Source: Streptomyces sp. H27-H5 (GTDB taxonomy: Bacteria > Actinomycetota > Actinomycetes > Streptomycetales > Streptomycetaceae). Taken from it: 60,685 bases of DNA. The DNA lies in contig NZ_JAPNLK010000056.1 of the NCBI RefSeq assembly GCF_026627505.1, forward strand, positions 1 to 60,685, in the 5' to 3' direction. This document shows positions 32,515 through 40,520 of the stretch, one piece after another. Under the pieces are notes generated by a model. The model was given only the letters and a program-made list of their open reading frames with translations, did not search any database and was not told where the DNA came from. The stretch's first letter is position 1. Every line of letters begins with the position of its first letter. The translations under genes were made by a program, and so were the position numbers.

Positions 32515-34236
32515 ATGAGACGACACAGGATCACGGGCCTGCTCGGCGCGTTCGCGCTCGCCGCGGCCACCCTGGCCGGCGCCGGGACACCGGCGGCCGC
32601 GGCCCCGCCCGCCGCACCCGCTTCCCCCGCCGCACCCGTTTCCCGGCCCGCACCCGCGCCTCCCGCCGCGCCCGCACCTCCCGCCGCGCCCGCTTCCACG
32701 CCCGTGGCCGCCGGCGCCGAGCCTCCCGCCGAGTTCGGGAGCGACTGGCACGACCCGCTCACACCCGGCCCGCCCGTGACCCGGCCCCCGACCCGGTCTT
32801 GCCGGGTGACCCTGGCACAGGCCCGGTTCGTCGACTTCACCCCCTACCGGGGCGAGTACGCGCCCCCGAGCGGCTGTGGCCGCGGCGACTGGGCCAAGGT
32901 GGTGCTCCGCCTCGACGGCAAGGTCAAGGGCCGCCAGTACGACCGCCTGGGCAACCTCACCCTCGGCGGGGTGGAGATCCTGCGCACCTCCACCCCCGAG
33001 CCCTCGCCCGACGGCATCACCTGGTCCGTGGAGAAGGACGTCACCCCCTACCGGGACACCCTCAGCCGTCCCCAGCCCGTCGAGATGCTGATAGGCAACG
33101 TCGTCAACGACACCTACACCGGCGTCATCGACGTCGAGGTCACCCTCACCTTCCACGCCTCCGACGGCCGCACCCGACCCGCCGCGGACACCCCGGACCG
33201 CGTCCTCCCGCTCACCACCCCCGCGGTCACCACCCCGCGCAACACCGAACGCCTGCTGGCGGAGGTGTACGCGACCGGCTCGGGCGGCGGCTGCGAGGAG
33301 TACTGGTACCTGACCGTCCCGGACGCCGCCCCCTACTCCTGCAAGGCGAGCGACGGGCCCCACCGCGAGGTCCGCGTCCTCGTCGACGGACAGCTCGCCG
33401 GCCTCGCCGCCCCCTTCCCGACCGTCTGGACCGGCGGCTGGTCCAACCCCTTCCTCTGGTACGTGACCCCGGGCCCCCGCGCCTTCGACGTGCAGCCGAT
33501 CCGCTACGACCTCACGCCCTACGCGGCGCTCCTCAACGACGGCCGCCCGCACCGGATCGAGGTGTCCGTGGCCGGCGTCCCGGCCGGGCAGGCCGGCTGG
33601 AGCACCCCCACCAACCTGCTGATCTGGCAGGACGCCGGCCGGGCCGTCGTCACCGGCGCCCTCACCCGGCACGAAGAGGTCGCACCCACGGGCTCCTCCC
33701 GCTGGGCCCCCGGCGCCGAACACCGACTGGACACCACCGGCGGCCACGAGCTGACCGTCGCGGGGCACCTCGACACCTCCCACGGCAGGGTCGCCACCAC
33801 CGTCACCCGCACCGTCCGGCACACCTCCACGCACCGCTGGACCGAGGGGGAGAGCCGTGACGCCCTCACCGCCGAGTGGACCGACCGAGAGAGCGTGACC
33901 CGCGGCCCGACGACCACCCGCACGGCGCGCACGTACACGATGGACGGCGAGACCACCCTGGGCGCCGGGGACCGGCTGCGCACCGTCCTGTCCCTCGGCG
34001 ACCGCGCCGACACCGTCGTCCTGCGCGGCGGCCGCGAGATCGACCGTTCACGGCTCGACGACCGGTACACGGGCGACGCGAGCTACACCGCGAACGTCCC
34101 GCGCGAGGAGCGCCACGCGGTGGCCACCACCACGGCGCGGTACCGGCTGTACGGATCGCAGATACCCGGGGGCTGTTACGACCGCACGCTCACGACGGTG
34201 CAGGGCATGCTGACGGTGGACCGGCGGAGCTGCTGA
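32515..34236 (+). CDS. Secreted peptide:N-glycosidase A-like amidase (PNGase A family)
   Basis: A 573-residue exported protein. The signal peptide (1-29) is followed by a Pro/Ala repeat segment (30-70). The remainder matches the plant/bacterial PNGase A family, with VEILRTSTPEPSPDGITWSVEKDVTPYRDTL, the GNVVNDTYTGVIDVEVTLTFH segment and ATGSGGGCEEYWY. The family releases N-linked glycans from glycopeptides. Paired cysteines in the mature part suggest disulfides. ATG 32515 opens a normal signal peptide. It fits with the GH101 and GH20 enzymes elsewhere in the window. Confidence 0.8.
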   Translation: MRRHRITGLLGAFALAAATLAGAGTPAAAAPPAAPASPAAPVSRPAPAPPAAPAPPAAPASTPVAAGAEPPAEFGSDWHDPLTPGPPVTRPPTRSCRVTLAQARFVDFTPYRGEYAPPSGCGRGDWAKVVLRLDGKVKGRQYDRLGNLTLGGVEILRTSTPEPSPDGITWSVEKDVTPYRDTLSRPQPVEMLIGNVVNDTYTGVIDVEVTLTFHASDGRTRPAADTPDRVLPLTTPAVTTPRNTERLLAEVYATGSGGGCEEYWYLTVPDAAPYSCKASDGPHREVRVLVDGQLAGLAAPFPTVWTGGWSNPFLWYVTPGPRAFDVQPIRYDLTPYAALLNDGRPHRIEVSVAGVPAGQAGWSTPTNLLIWQDAGRAVVTGALTRHEEVAPTGSSRWAPGAEHRLDTTGGHELTVAGHLDTSHGRVATTVTRTVRHTSTHRWTEGESRDALTAEWTDRESVTRGPTTTRTARTYTMDGETTLGAGDRLRTVLSLGDRADTVVLRGGREIDRSRLDDRYTGDASYTANVPREERHAVATTTARYRLYGSQIPGGCYDRTLTTVQGMLTVDRRSC

Positions 34237-34263
34237 CGCCCGCGCCGCCTACGATGACCGCCC

Positions 34264-35961
34264 ATGGACACGAGTGAGGCCGGCAGACAGCTGGTCGACG
34301 GCCGCTTCGAACTGATCGGCCCCCTGGGCGCCGGAGGCATGGGCACGGTGTGGCGCGCCCGCGACATCGCGTTGCACCGCGACGTCGCCCTGAAAGAGGT
34401 GCGCCCGCCGGACCCGGCGACCGCGGCCGCGCAGCCCGGATTCGTCGTCCAACTGCGCGAACGGGCCGTGCGCGAAGCCCGGGCACTCGCCCGGCTCACC
34501 CACCCGAACGTGGTGACGATCCACCACATCGTGGAGCCCGCGCCGGGCGGCGAGGGACATCCGTGGATCGTGATGGAGCTGGTCAAGGGCGGCTCGCTGC
34601 ACGACCGGCTGGAGTCCGGGCCGATGCCCGTCGCGGACGTCCTGCGGATCGGGCTCGACGTGTTGTCGGCGCTGCGGGCCGCGCACGCCGAAGGGGTGCT
34701 CCACCGCGACGTGAAACCGGCCAACGTCCTGCTGCGGCCGGAGGGCTCGGCCGTGCTCACCGACTTCGGCATCGCCGCGTTGCACGGCTCGACCGCGCTC
34801 ACCTCGACGGGCGCGCTGATCGGCTCGCCCGAGTACATCGCGCCCGAGCGGGTGCGCGGCGCCGAGGGACTGGCCGCCTCCGACCTGTGGTCGCTCGGCA
34901 TGATGCTGTACGTCGCCGCCGAGGGGGTCCACCCGCTGCGCCGCGCCACCACCATGGCCACCATGGTCGCCACGCTGGAGGACCCCATTCCGGCGCCGAC
35001 GCGGTCCGGACCGCTGGGGCCCGTACTGGAACGGCTGTTGGTGCGGGACCCTGCCACGCGGCCCGACGCCGAGCAGTTGGGACAACTGCTCCGCGACGCG
35101 AGCAGCGCTCTCCAGGGCGCGCCGCCCCCACCGGCCCCCACACCGCTGCCGTCGCCCGGATTCGGGCCGTACGGGCCGCCCCCGACGGCCGTGAACGCAC
35201 CCGGCGCGCCTTTCGGCCCACTGGGCGGCAACCCGTACGCCGTGACCACCCCCGTGCCCGCCGCCCGGACCCCGCGCCGCCGCCCCGCACTGCTCGCCGC
35301 TCTGGTCGCCCTGCTCCTCGCGGGTGGCGCGACCCTGGCCGTGAACCTGCTGGGCGACGGCGACGACGGGACCCGCGACGACGCGAAGGGAGGCCCGACG
35401 GCCTCCCGTTCCGCCGACCCCTCGACCGGCGCGAGCCCGGCCGGAGCGAAGCCCGCCACCGGCACACCGTCCGCCTCCACCCCCGTCGGACGGACCGACT
35501 CCCGCCCGCCCGCCGCCTCCCGGGTCGACCTGCTCACCCCCGACGGCGCCCGCGCCGGCCTGGCGGCCCTCAAGCAGGGCACCGGCACCACCACGTTCGT
35601 GCGGCTGGTGATCTACCCGGAGTACATGCTGGCCGGCGTCCCCACCGCGCCCGGGGCGAAGACGTACGACAACTGGCAGTACCGCGACGGCGCCGCCCGG
35701 CGCCTCGCCCCGGGCGGGACGATTCCCGCCGGCGGCCGGCTGATGGACATGTCCACGGTCAAGTGGGACGTCCTGCCGACCCTCCTGCACGAGTCCAAGG
35801 AGCGCCTGGCCGTCGCCGTGCCCAGCCAGCGCTACCTCATCCTCGACGTGTGGTCGGACGGCACCCCGGCCGTCCGCCCCTACATCAGCGACCCCTACGG
35901 CCAAGGCGGTTACGTCCTGGCGGGCGTCGACGGCACGATCAAGAAGGTGGTCGGCGGCTGA
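34264..35961 (+). CDS. Transmembrane Ser/Thr protein kinase (Hanks type)
   Basis: A 565-residue receptor-like kinase. The kinase domain (15 to about 275) has the glycine loop GPLGAGGMGTVW, the ATP lysine K44, H147-R-D149 and D167-F-G. A Pro-rich juxtamembrane segment (about 290-335) leads to one helix (about 342-362). Outside is a Thr/Ser/Pro stalk (370-420) and a domain of about 140 residues that I do not recognise (LLTPDGARAGLAAL to VAGVDGTIKKVV); it is not a PASTA repeat. TACGAT lies 8 bp before ATG 34264, so the message may be leaderless. A hairpin follows. Confidence 0.9.
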   Translation: MDTSEAGRQLVDGRFELIGPLGAGGMGTVWRARDIALHRDVALKEVRPPDPATAAAQPGFVVQLRERAVREARALARLTHPNVVTIHHIVEPAPGGEGHPWIVMELVKGGSLHDRLESGPMPVADVLRIGLDVLSALRAAHAEGVLHRDVKPANVLLRPEGSAVLTDFGIAALHGSTALTSTGALIGSPEYIAPERVRGAEGLAASDLWSLGMMLYVAAEGVHPLRRATTMATMVATLEDPIPAPTRSGPLGPVLERLLVRDPATRPDAEQLGQLLRDASSALQGAPPPPAPTPLPSPGFGPYGPPPTAVNAPGAPFGPLGGNPYAVTTPVPAARTPRRRPALLAALVALLLAGGATLAVNLLGDGDDGTRDDAKGGPTASRSADPSTGASPAGAKPATGTPSASTPVGRTDSRPPAASRVDLLTPDGARAGLAALKQGTGTTTFVRLVIYPEYMLAGVPTAPGAKTYDNWQYRDGAARRLAPGGTIPAGGRLMDMSTVKWDVLPTLLHESKERLAVAVPSQRYLILDVWSDGTPAVRPYISDPYGQGGYVLAGVDGTIKKVVGG

Positions 35962-35970
35962 CGCCCCGCC

Positions 35971-36006
35971 GGCCGCGCTCGCGTGGAGCCCGCGAGGGGC
36001 GCGGCC
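35971..36006. terminator. Hairpin between convergent kinase and LysM genes
   Basis: GGCCGCGC (35971-35978) pairs with GCGCGGCC (35999-36006), with further CGCG pairs inside. Confidence 0.55.
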
Positions 36007-36039
36007 GCGGTCCGGCGGGCCGGACCCGCGGAGACGTGC

Positions 36040-36699
36040 TCAGTACGCCCCGTTGACGTTGTCGATCGAACCGTAGCGGGCGGCCGCGTAGTTGCAGGCG
36101 GCGGTGATGTTCGCGACCGGGTCGTAGGAGTCCTCGGACGTGCCCGGCACGTGGTACGCGCGGAAGGTCGGGTCGATGACCTGGAGTAGGCCCTTGGAGG
36201 GAATGCCGGCGGCGGCGTTGGAGTCCCAGTTGTTGATCGCCAGTGGATTGCCCGAGGACTCCCGCATCACGTTGCGGTGAATTCCCTCGTAGGTTCCGGG
36301 AATTCCGTGCTGGGCCATCACGTCCAGCGACTCGCGTATCCAGCCGTCCAGGTTGTTCGTGTACGCGGTCGCCGGTCTCGCCGCCGCCGCGGTCTTCGCC
36401 GCCGCGCCGAGGGACAGCTTGAGCCCGGGCCGGATGACCGCCGGGTTGGCGCCGACGACCCCGCGGTTCGCCTCGTAGAGCTGTGCCCAGCCGCCGCTCA
36501 GCGCGTGCTTGGCCGCGATCGTGGACAGCGTGTCGCCCGCGACCACGGAGTACGTGGTGGGGGCGATGCTCTCGGCCGCGCCGGCGGTGCCCGCGCCGAT
36601 CAGCGGGAGGGCCAGGGCGGCGCCGCCCGTACCGACGATGGCCAGCTTGCGGACGATCGAGTGCTGCTTCGGTCGACGGTGCTTTCCCTTTGCGGGCAT
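36040..36699 (-). CDS. Secreted LysM - lytic transglycosylase (SLT) cell wall enzyme
   Basis: A 219-residue exported muralytic enzyme. The signal peptide covers 1-42. A LysM domain (about 49-97, TYSVVAGDTLSTIAAKH to IRPGLKLSL) binds peptidoglycan. An Ala-rich linker leads to an SLT-type domain (112-219) with catalytic E147 in MRESSGNPLAINNWDSNA, then GIPSKGLLQVIDPTFRAY. It cuts glycan strands during growth or spore germination. GAGGAA lies 6 nt before ATG 36699. The 476-bp upstream region holds a Crp-like site and a long palindrome. The related S. coelicolor gene rpfA is known to be controlled by Crp and c-di-AMP. Confidence 0.9.
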   Translation of the reverse strand: MPAKGKHRRPKQHSIVRKLAIVGTGGAALALPLIGAGTAGAAESIAPTTYSVVAGDTLSTIAAKHALSGGWAQLYEANRGVVGANPAVIRPGLKLSLGAAAKTAAAARPATAYTNNLDGWIRESLDVMAQHGIPGTYEGIHRNVMRESSGNPLAINNWDSNAAAGIPSKGLLQVIDPTFRAYHVPGTSEDSYDPVANITAACNYAAARYGSIDNVNGAY

Positions 36700-36887
36700 G
36701 GCGGAATTCCTCACGTGGGGGTGCGGGGAGCGTCCCTGGCGGTGAGGGGAATGAACGCCGGCCCACCGGGAACGAGGTGACCGTAAGACAGCGTGTGGCG
36801 ACCGAACAAGCCTGGAATTTCGTCGGGTGATCGACATCCCGCATTCGGCCCGGTTAATGACCTTGGGAATGGGTGGCGGGGAATGTC

Positions 36888-36913
36888 GATTCCCTTTCCA
36901 GGGAAAGGGAATC
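36888..36913. promoter_or_regulatory. Perfect 12-bp-arm palindrome upstream of the LysM gene
   Basis: GATTCCCTTTCC, two bases, then GGAAAGGGAATC. It is AT-richer than its surroundings and lies about 190 bp before the LysM gene. It may be an operator or form a hairpin in the leader RNA. Confidence 0.45.
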
Positions 36914-36949
36914 CGGCTGTTTCGAGGAATTGATGTTGAAGGGCCCCGC

Positions 36950-36963
36950 GTGACCCACATCAC
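36950..36963. promoter_or_regulatory. Crp-like site GTGA-N6-TCAC
   Basis: GTGA-CCCACA-TCAC matches the core of the cAMP-Crp consensus exactly. It lies about 250 bp upstream of the LysM-transglycosylase gene, where Crp control would fit what is known of the related rpfA gene in S. coelicolor. Confidence 0.45.
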
Positions 36964-37175
36964 GGGTGGACGGCCTCGTGCGGAAAACAGGGCAAGTCGC
37001 CCCCCTGTCTACCGGATTCGGGCGACCCGCCCGTTGGTGGCGAATCGCCCATGACGGTCTCTTTCCGGCGTGAATTCCGCCCGACCGGCGCCGCGTCCCG
37101 GCGCCGACGTCCCGGTTCGCGTCCCGTCCGTCTTCCGGGGGCGCGTCCGGCCGTCTCCGGTGCGCGTGCCCGCGC

Positions 37176-38159
37176 TCACGCCCCGACGTCTCCCGCCGGG
37201 TCGGTGGTGAGTTCCGCCAGTGCCTTCAGGGCGGCGGTCACCGACTCCTCGGACGCGGGCAGCAGGGGGAGCCGTACGTCGGGGGTCGGGATCCGACCGA
37301 GGGCGTGCAGCACCCCCTTGACCACCGCCGGGTTCGGCTCCGCGAAGAGCGCCGCCGACAGCCGGGCCAGTGCGTGGCCCAGCGCCCGCGCGCGCGACCC
37401 CTCGCCCGCCTCCCAGGCCGCGGCGAGCTCCACGAAGCGCTCCGTCACCAGGTGGGCCGAGGCGAGGATCGCGCCCTCCGCGCCGATCGCCAACAGGGGT
37501 GACGCGCAGGCGTCGTCGCCCGCCAGCACCGCGAAACCGTCCGGCCGGTCACCGAGCAGCGCCACGACGTCCTGGTCGATGCCGCCGGTCGCGTACTTCA
37601 CCCCGACCACCCCGGGCAGCTCCCCGAGCGCGCGGAGCGCGGCGGCGTCCAGCGGCTGCCCGGTCCGGTAGGGAACGTGATAGACGATCAGCGGTACGGG
37701 GCTCACCCCGGCCAGGCGCTCGAAGTGCGCCAGCACCCCCGCCGCCGAGGGCCTCACGAACGACGGGACCGTCACCAGGGCCGCCCGTACCGGCTGCCGG
37801 CGCGCGAGCCGGGCCAGCGCGGCCTCGCTCGCCCGGGTCCCGCTCGTGCCCGCGCCGACGGTGAGCGGCGCCCCCCGCTCCCGACAGACGCGGGCGCAGA
37901 CGTCGGTGACCAGGTCCCGCTCCGCCGCGTCGAGGCCGGCGCTCTCGCCGGTGGTGCCGAGGGCGACGATCCCTCGGGCGCCCGCGTCGAGCACCTCGTG
38001 GGCGAGGGCCTCCAGAGCGTCGACGGCGACCTGCCCGGCGGCGTTGAAGGGGGTGACGAGCGGGACGTGGATCCCGCCCGGGAAGGGACGCGCGTCGCGG
38101 TCCGGGTCCAGAGTCGCGTGCATCGGCGTCGCCGTGTCCTGCGGGGCGTCCTGTGTCAT
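37176..38159 (-). CDS. Dihydrodipicolinate synthase (DapA) family lyase
   Basis: A 327-residue class I aldolase. It shows GIHVPLVTPFN, the substrate motif TTGE (69-72), Y160 in IVYHVPYRTG and the Schiff-base lysine K188 in VGVKYATGG. The family makes dihydrodipicolinate for lysine or acts as an aldolase on other 2-oxo acids. The first 27 residues are an extension not seen in housekeeping DapA. The gene lies beside a LysR regulator, not in a dap operon, so it is probably a catabolic or accessory paralogue. ATG 38159 is preferred over a start 7 codons upstream. Confidence 0.87.
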   Translation of the reverse strand: MTQDAPQDTATPMHATLDPDRDARPFPGGIHVPLVTPFNAAGQVAVDALEALAHEVLDAGARGIVALGTTGESAGLDAAERDLVTDVCARVCRERGAPLTVGAGTSGTRASEAALARLARRQPVRAALVTVPSFVRPSAAGVLAHFERLAGVSPVPLIVYHVPYRTGQPLDAAALRALGELPGVVGVKYATGGIDQDVVALLGDRPDGFAVLAGDDACASPLLAIGAEGAILASAHLVTERFVELAAAWEAGEGSRARALGHALARLSAALFAEPNPAVVKGVLHALGRIPTPDVRLPLLPASEESVTAALKALAELTTDPAGDVGA

Positions 38160-38205
38160 GCCGACCAGCCTGCCCCGCACGACTCATCGAATCCAGTTCG
38201 CATTT

Positions 38206-38222
38206 CTTACTCGAAGCGTAAG
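38206..38222. promoter_or_regulatory. LysR-type box CTTAC-N7-GTAAG
   Basis: This inverted repeat lies in the 71-bp gap between the divergent dapA-like and LysR genes. Its right arm overlaps TAAGCT (38219-38224), the likely -10 of the LysR gene, which fits autorepression. Confidence 0.55.
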
Positions 38223-38224
38223 CT
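38219..38224 (+). promoter_or_regulatory. -10 element, probable leaderless start of the LysR gene
   Basis: TAAGCT followed by six bases and ATG 38231. No ribosome-binding site is visible. Confidence 0.45.
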
Positions 38225-38230
38225 GAGCCG

Positions 38231-39172
38231 ATGCTCGATGTACGACGCCTGCGCCTGCTGCGCGAACTGGCCCGCCGCGGCACCATCGCCGCCGTGGCCG
38301 AAGCCCTCGCCTTCAGCCCTTCGGCGGTCTCCCAGCAGCTCGGCGTCCTGGAACGCGAGGCCGGCCTGCCCCTGCTGGAACGCACCGGCCGCCGGGTCCG
38401 CCTCACCCCCGCCGGCGAGGATCTCGTCCGCCACGCCGAGGCCGTCCTGGAACGGCTGGAGCGGGCCGAGGCCGACCTCGCCGAGGCGCGCGGCGGCCTC
38501 GCCGGCGTCCTGCGCGTCGGGTCCTTCCCCACCGCGACCCGCGCCATCGTCCCGGCCGCCCTGGTCGCCCTCGCCCGCCTCCACCCGCGCCTGGAGCCGA
38601 TGGTCTCCGAGACCGACCCGGCGGCGGTCGCGCACGCGCTGCGCGCCGGCGACCTGGACGTGGCGCTGGTCCACGCGTACGACTTCGTCCCCACGCCCGA
38701 GGAGCCCGGACTCACCACCGAGCCCCTGTACGGAGAGGCGATGTACCTGGCCGTCCCCGAGGGCACCCGGGCGGACGCCGGACCCGACCAGGGCGCGGTG
38801 CTGCGGACGAGGGCCGACGCGCCCTGGATCACCGCCACGCCGGGCACCCTCTGCCACGCCATGACGGTGCGGGCCTGCCAGGCGGCCGGGTTCACCCCCC
38901 GGGTGCGGCACCAGGTGGACGAGTTCGCCACCGTCCTCGCCCTGGTCGCGGCGGGCCAGGGGGTGGCCGTCGTGCCCCAGCTCGGGATCCGCGGCACCGA
39001 ACCTGGGGTCTCCCTCACCCGGCTCCTCATGCAGCGCCGGACCCTGATCGCCTTCCGCGACGGTGCGGCCGGGCACCCCGCGGTGGCCGCGTTCGGCGCG
39101 GCGCTGCGGGCCGCCGTGCCACCGGAACTGGCCGGTCCACCGGAACTGGCCAGTCCGCGCACCGAAGGGTGA
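38231..39172 (+). CDS. LysR family transcriptional regulator
   Basis: A 313-residue regulator. The helix-turn-helix lies at 1-60 (MLDVRRLRLLRELARRGTIAAVAEALAFSPSAVSQQLGVLER). An effector-binding domain of the LysR fold (about 92-300) follows. It is divergent from the DapA-like lyase and shares a LysR-type box with it, so it probably controls that gene. The C-terminal residues repeat a short motif (PPELAGPPELASP). The message may be leaderless. Confidence 0.92.
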   Translation: MLDVRRLRLLRELARRGTIAAVAEALAFSPSAVSQQLGVLEREAGLPLLERTGRRVRLTPAGEDLVRHAEAVLERLERAEADLAEARGGLAGVLRVGSFPTATRAIVPAALVALARLHPRLEPMVSETDPAAVAHALRAGDLDVALVHAYDFVPTPEEPGLTTEPLYGEAMYLAVPEGTRADAGPDQGAVLRTRADAPWITATPGTLCHAMTVRACQAAGFTPRVRHQVDEFATVLALVAAGQGVAVVPQLGIRGTEPGVSLTRLLMQRRTLIAFRDGAAGHPAVAAFGAALRAAVPPELAGPPELASPRTEG

Positions 39173-39245
39173 CACGGCTCCCGCACCGCGTGCCGCCCGT
39201 GTACGTTCGATGATCCAGACGGATCCGATCAGAGCGGGGTACGAC

Positions 39246-40331
39246 GTGACACATCGCGTACGAGGGGTCATCGCCCGGAGCAAGGGCGCACCGGTGGAGA
39301 CGACGACGATCCTCGTGCCCGACCCGGGGCCCGGCGAGGCCCTGGTCAAGGTCCAGGCCTGCGGGGTCTGCCACACCGACCTGCACTACCGCGAGGGCGG
39401 CATCAACGACGAGTTCCCCTTCCTCCTCGGCCACGAGGCGGCGGGCGTCGTGGAATCGGTCGGACCGGACGTGACGTCCGTCGCGCCCGGTGACTTCGTC
39501 GTCCTCAACTGGCGCGCGGTGTGCGGGACCTGTCGGGCCTGCAAGCGCGGCCGCCCCTGGTACTGCTTCGCCACGCACAACGCCACCCAGCCCATGACCC
39601 TGGAGGACGGCACGCCGCTCTCCCCGGCGCTGGGCATCGGCGCGTTCGCCGAGAAGACGCTGGTCGCCGCGGGCCAGTGCACGAAGGTGGACCCGGCCGC
39701 CTCGCCCGCCGCCGCCGGCCTGCTGGGCTGCGGCGTGATGGCCGGCCTCGGCGCGGCCCTGAACACGGGCAACGTCGGACGGGGGGACTCCGTCGCGGTC
39801 ATCGGCTGCGGGGGAGTGGGCAACGCGGCCGTCGCGGGCGCCCGGTTGGCCGGCGCCTCGAAGATCATCGCCGTGGACCTGGACGACCGGAAGCTGGAGT
39901 GGGCGCGGGGCCTGGGCGCCACCCACACCGTCAACGGGCGCAAGGACGACGTGGTCGAGGCCATCCGGTCGCTGACCGACGGCAACGGCGCGGACGTGGT
40001 CATCGAGGCCGTCGGCCGGCCCGAGACGTACCGGCAGGCCTTCTACGCCCGCGACCTGGCCGGGACGGTCGTCCTGGTCGGCGTGCCGACCCCGGACATG
40101 AAGCTGGAACTCCCGCTCATCGACGTGTTCGGACGCGGCGGCGCCCTCAAGTCCTCCTGGTACGGGGACTGTCTGCCCGAACGCGACTTCCCGCTGCTCG
40201 TCGACCTCTACCTCCAGGGCCGGTTGGACCTGGACGCCTTCGTCTCGGAGACCATCGCGCTCGACGGGGTCGAGGAGGCCTTCGGTCGCATGGAGCGCGG
40301 CGAGGTGCTGCGGTCGGTGGTCGAGTTCTGA
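39246..40331 (+). CDS. mscR: S-(hydroxymethyl)mycothiol dehydrogenase (mycothiol-dependent formaldehyde dehydrogenase)
   Basis: A 361-residue zinc-dependent dehydrogenase. The match to the mycobacterial enzyme MscR is very close along the whole length: GVIARSKGAPVE, then CGVCHTDLHYREGGINDEFPFLLGHEAAGVVESVG, the NWRAVCGTCRACKRGRPWYC zinc site, VIGCGGVGNAAVAGA for NAD, and LKSSWYGDCLPERDFPLLVDLYLQGRL. It oxidises the formaldehyde-mycothiol adduct and also reduces S-nitrosomycothiol. The start is GTG 39246. In many actinomycetes a metallo-hydrolase gene follows mscR; here a hydrolase of the prolyl aminopeptidase type does instead, separated by a terminator. Confidence 0.92.
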   Translation: MTHRVRGVIARSKGAPVETTTILVPDPGPGEALVKVQACGVCHTDLHYREGGINDEFPFLLGHEAAGVVESVGPDVTSVAPGDFVVLNWRAVCGTCRACKRGRPWYCFATHNATQPMTLEDGTPLSPALGIGAFAEKTLVAAGQCTKVDPAASPAAAGLLGCGVMAGLGAALNTGNVGRGDSVAVIGCGGVGNAAVAGARLAGASKIIAVDLDDRKLEWARGLGATHTVNGRKDDVVEAIRSLTDGNGADVVIEAVGRPETYRQAFYARDLAGTVVLVGVPTPDMKLELPLIDVFGRGGALKSSWYGDCLPERDFPLLVDLYLQGRLDLDAFVSETIALDGVEEAFGRMERGEVLRSVVEF

Positions 40332-40344
40332 TCCCGCTCCGCCT

Positions 40345-40390
40345 CCCGCGCCCCGATCCCTCCGGCCACACCCGGTGATCGGGGCGCGGG
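40345..40390 (+). terminator. 14-bp perfect stem terminator of mscR
   Basis: CCCGCGCCCCGATC (40345-40358) and GATCGGGGCGCGGG (40377-40390) pair around an 18-nt loop directly after the mscR stop. Confidence 0.75.
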
Positions 40391-40520
40391 TCCGCGGCGG
40401 GTGAGGGGCGGCGGCAGGTCCGGGACGGGGCCCGGTGGGCGCTGCGTAGACTCGCGGAACCGATCCTCCCGTCCCCGGCCGCGACCCGGCCAGGGCGACC
40501 GCACACCCCAGGGACCGCTC

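Larger units (their letters stand above)
36700..37175. other. 476-bp upstream region of the LysM gene, no gene seen
   Basis: It carries the palindrome at 36888-36913, the Crp-like site at 36950-36963 and several AT-rich stretches. Open frames reading rightward (36277-36780, 36827-37054) do not have the coding third-position bias. I looked for the c-di-AMP (ydaO) riboswitch motifs expected before such genes and could not find them. Confidence 0.5.

Noticed and set aside
36700..37070. c-di-AMP (ydaO) riboswitch before the LysM-transglycosylase gene
   Set aside because: Expected from related muralytic genes, but I could not find the conserved core motifs of the ydaO class in the right orientation.
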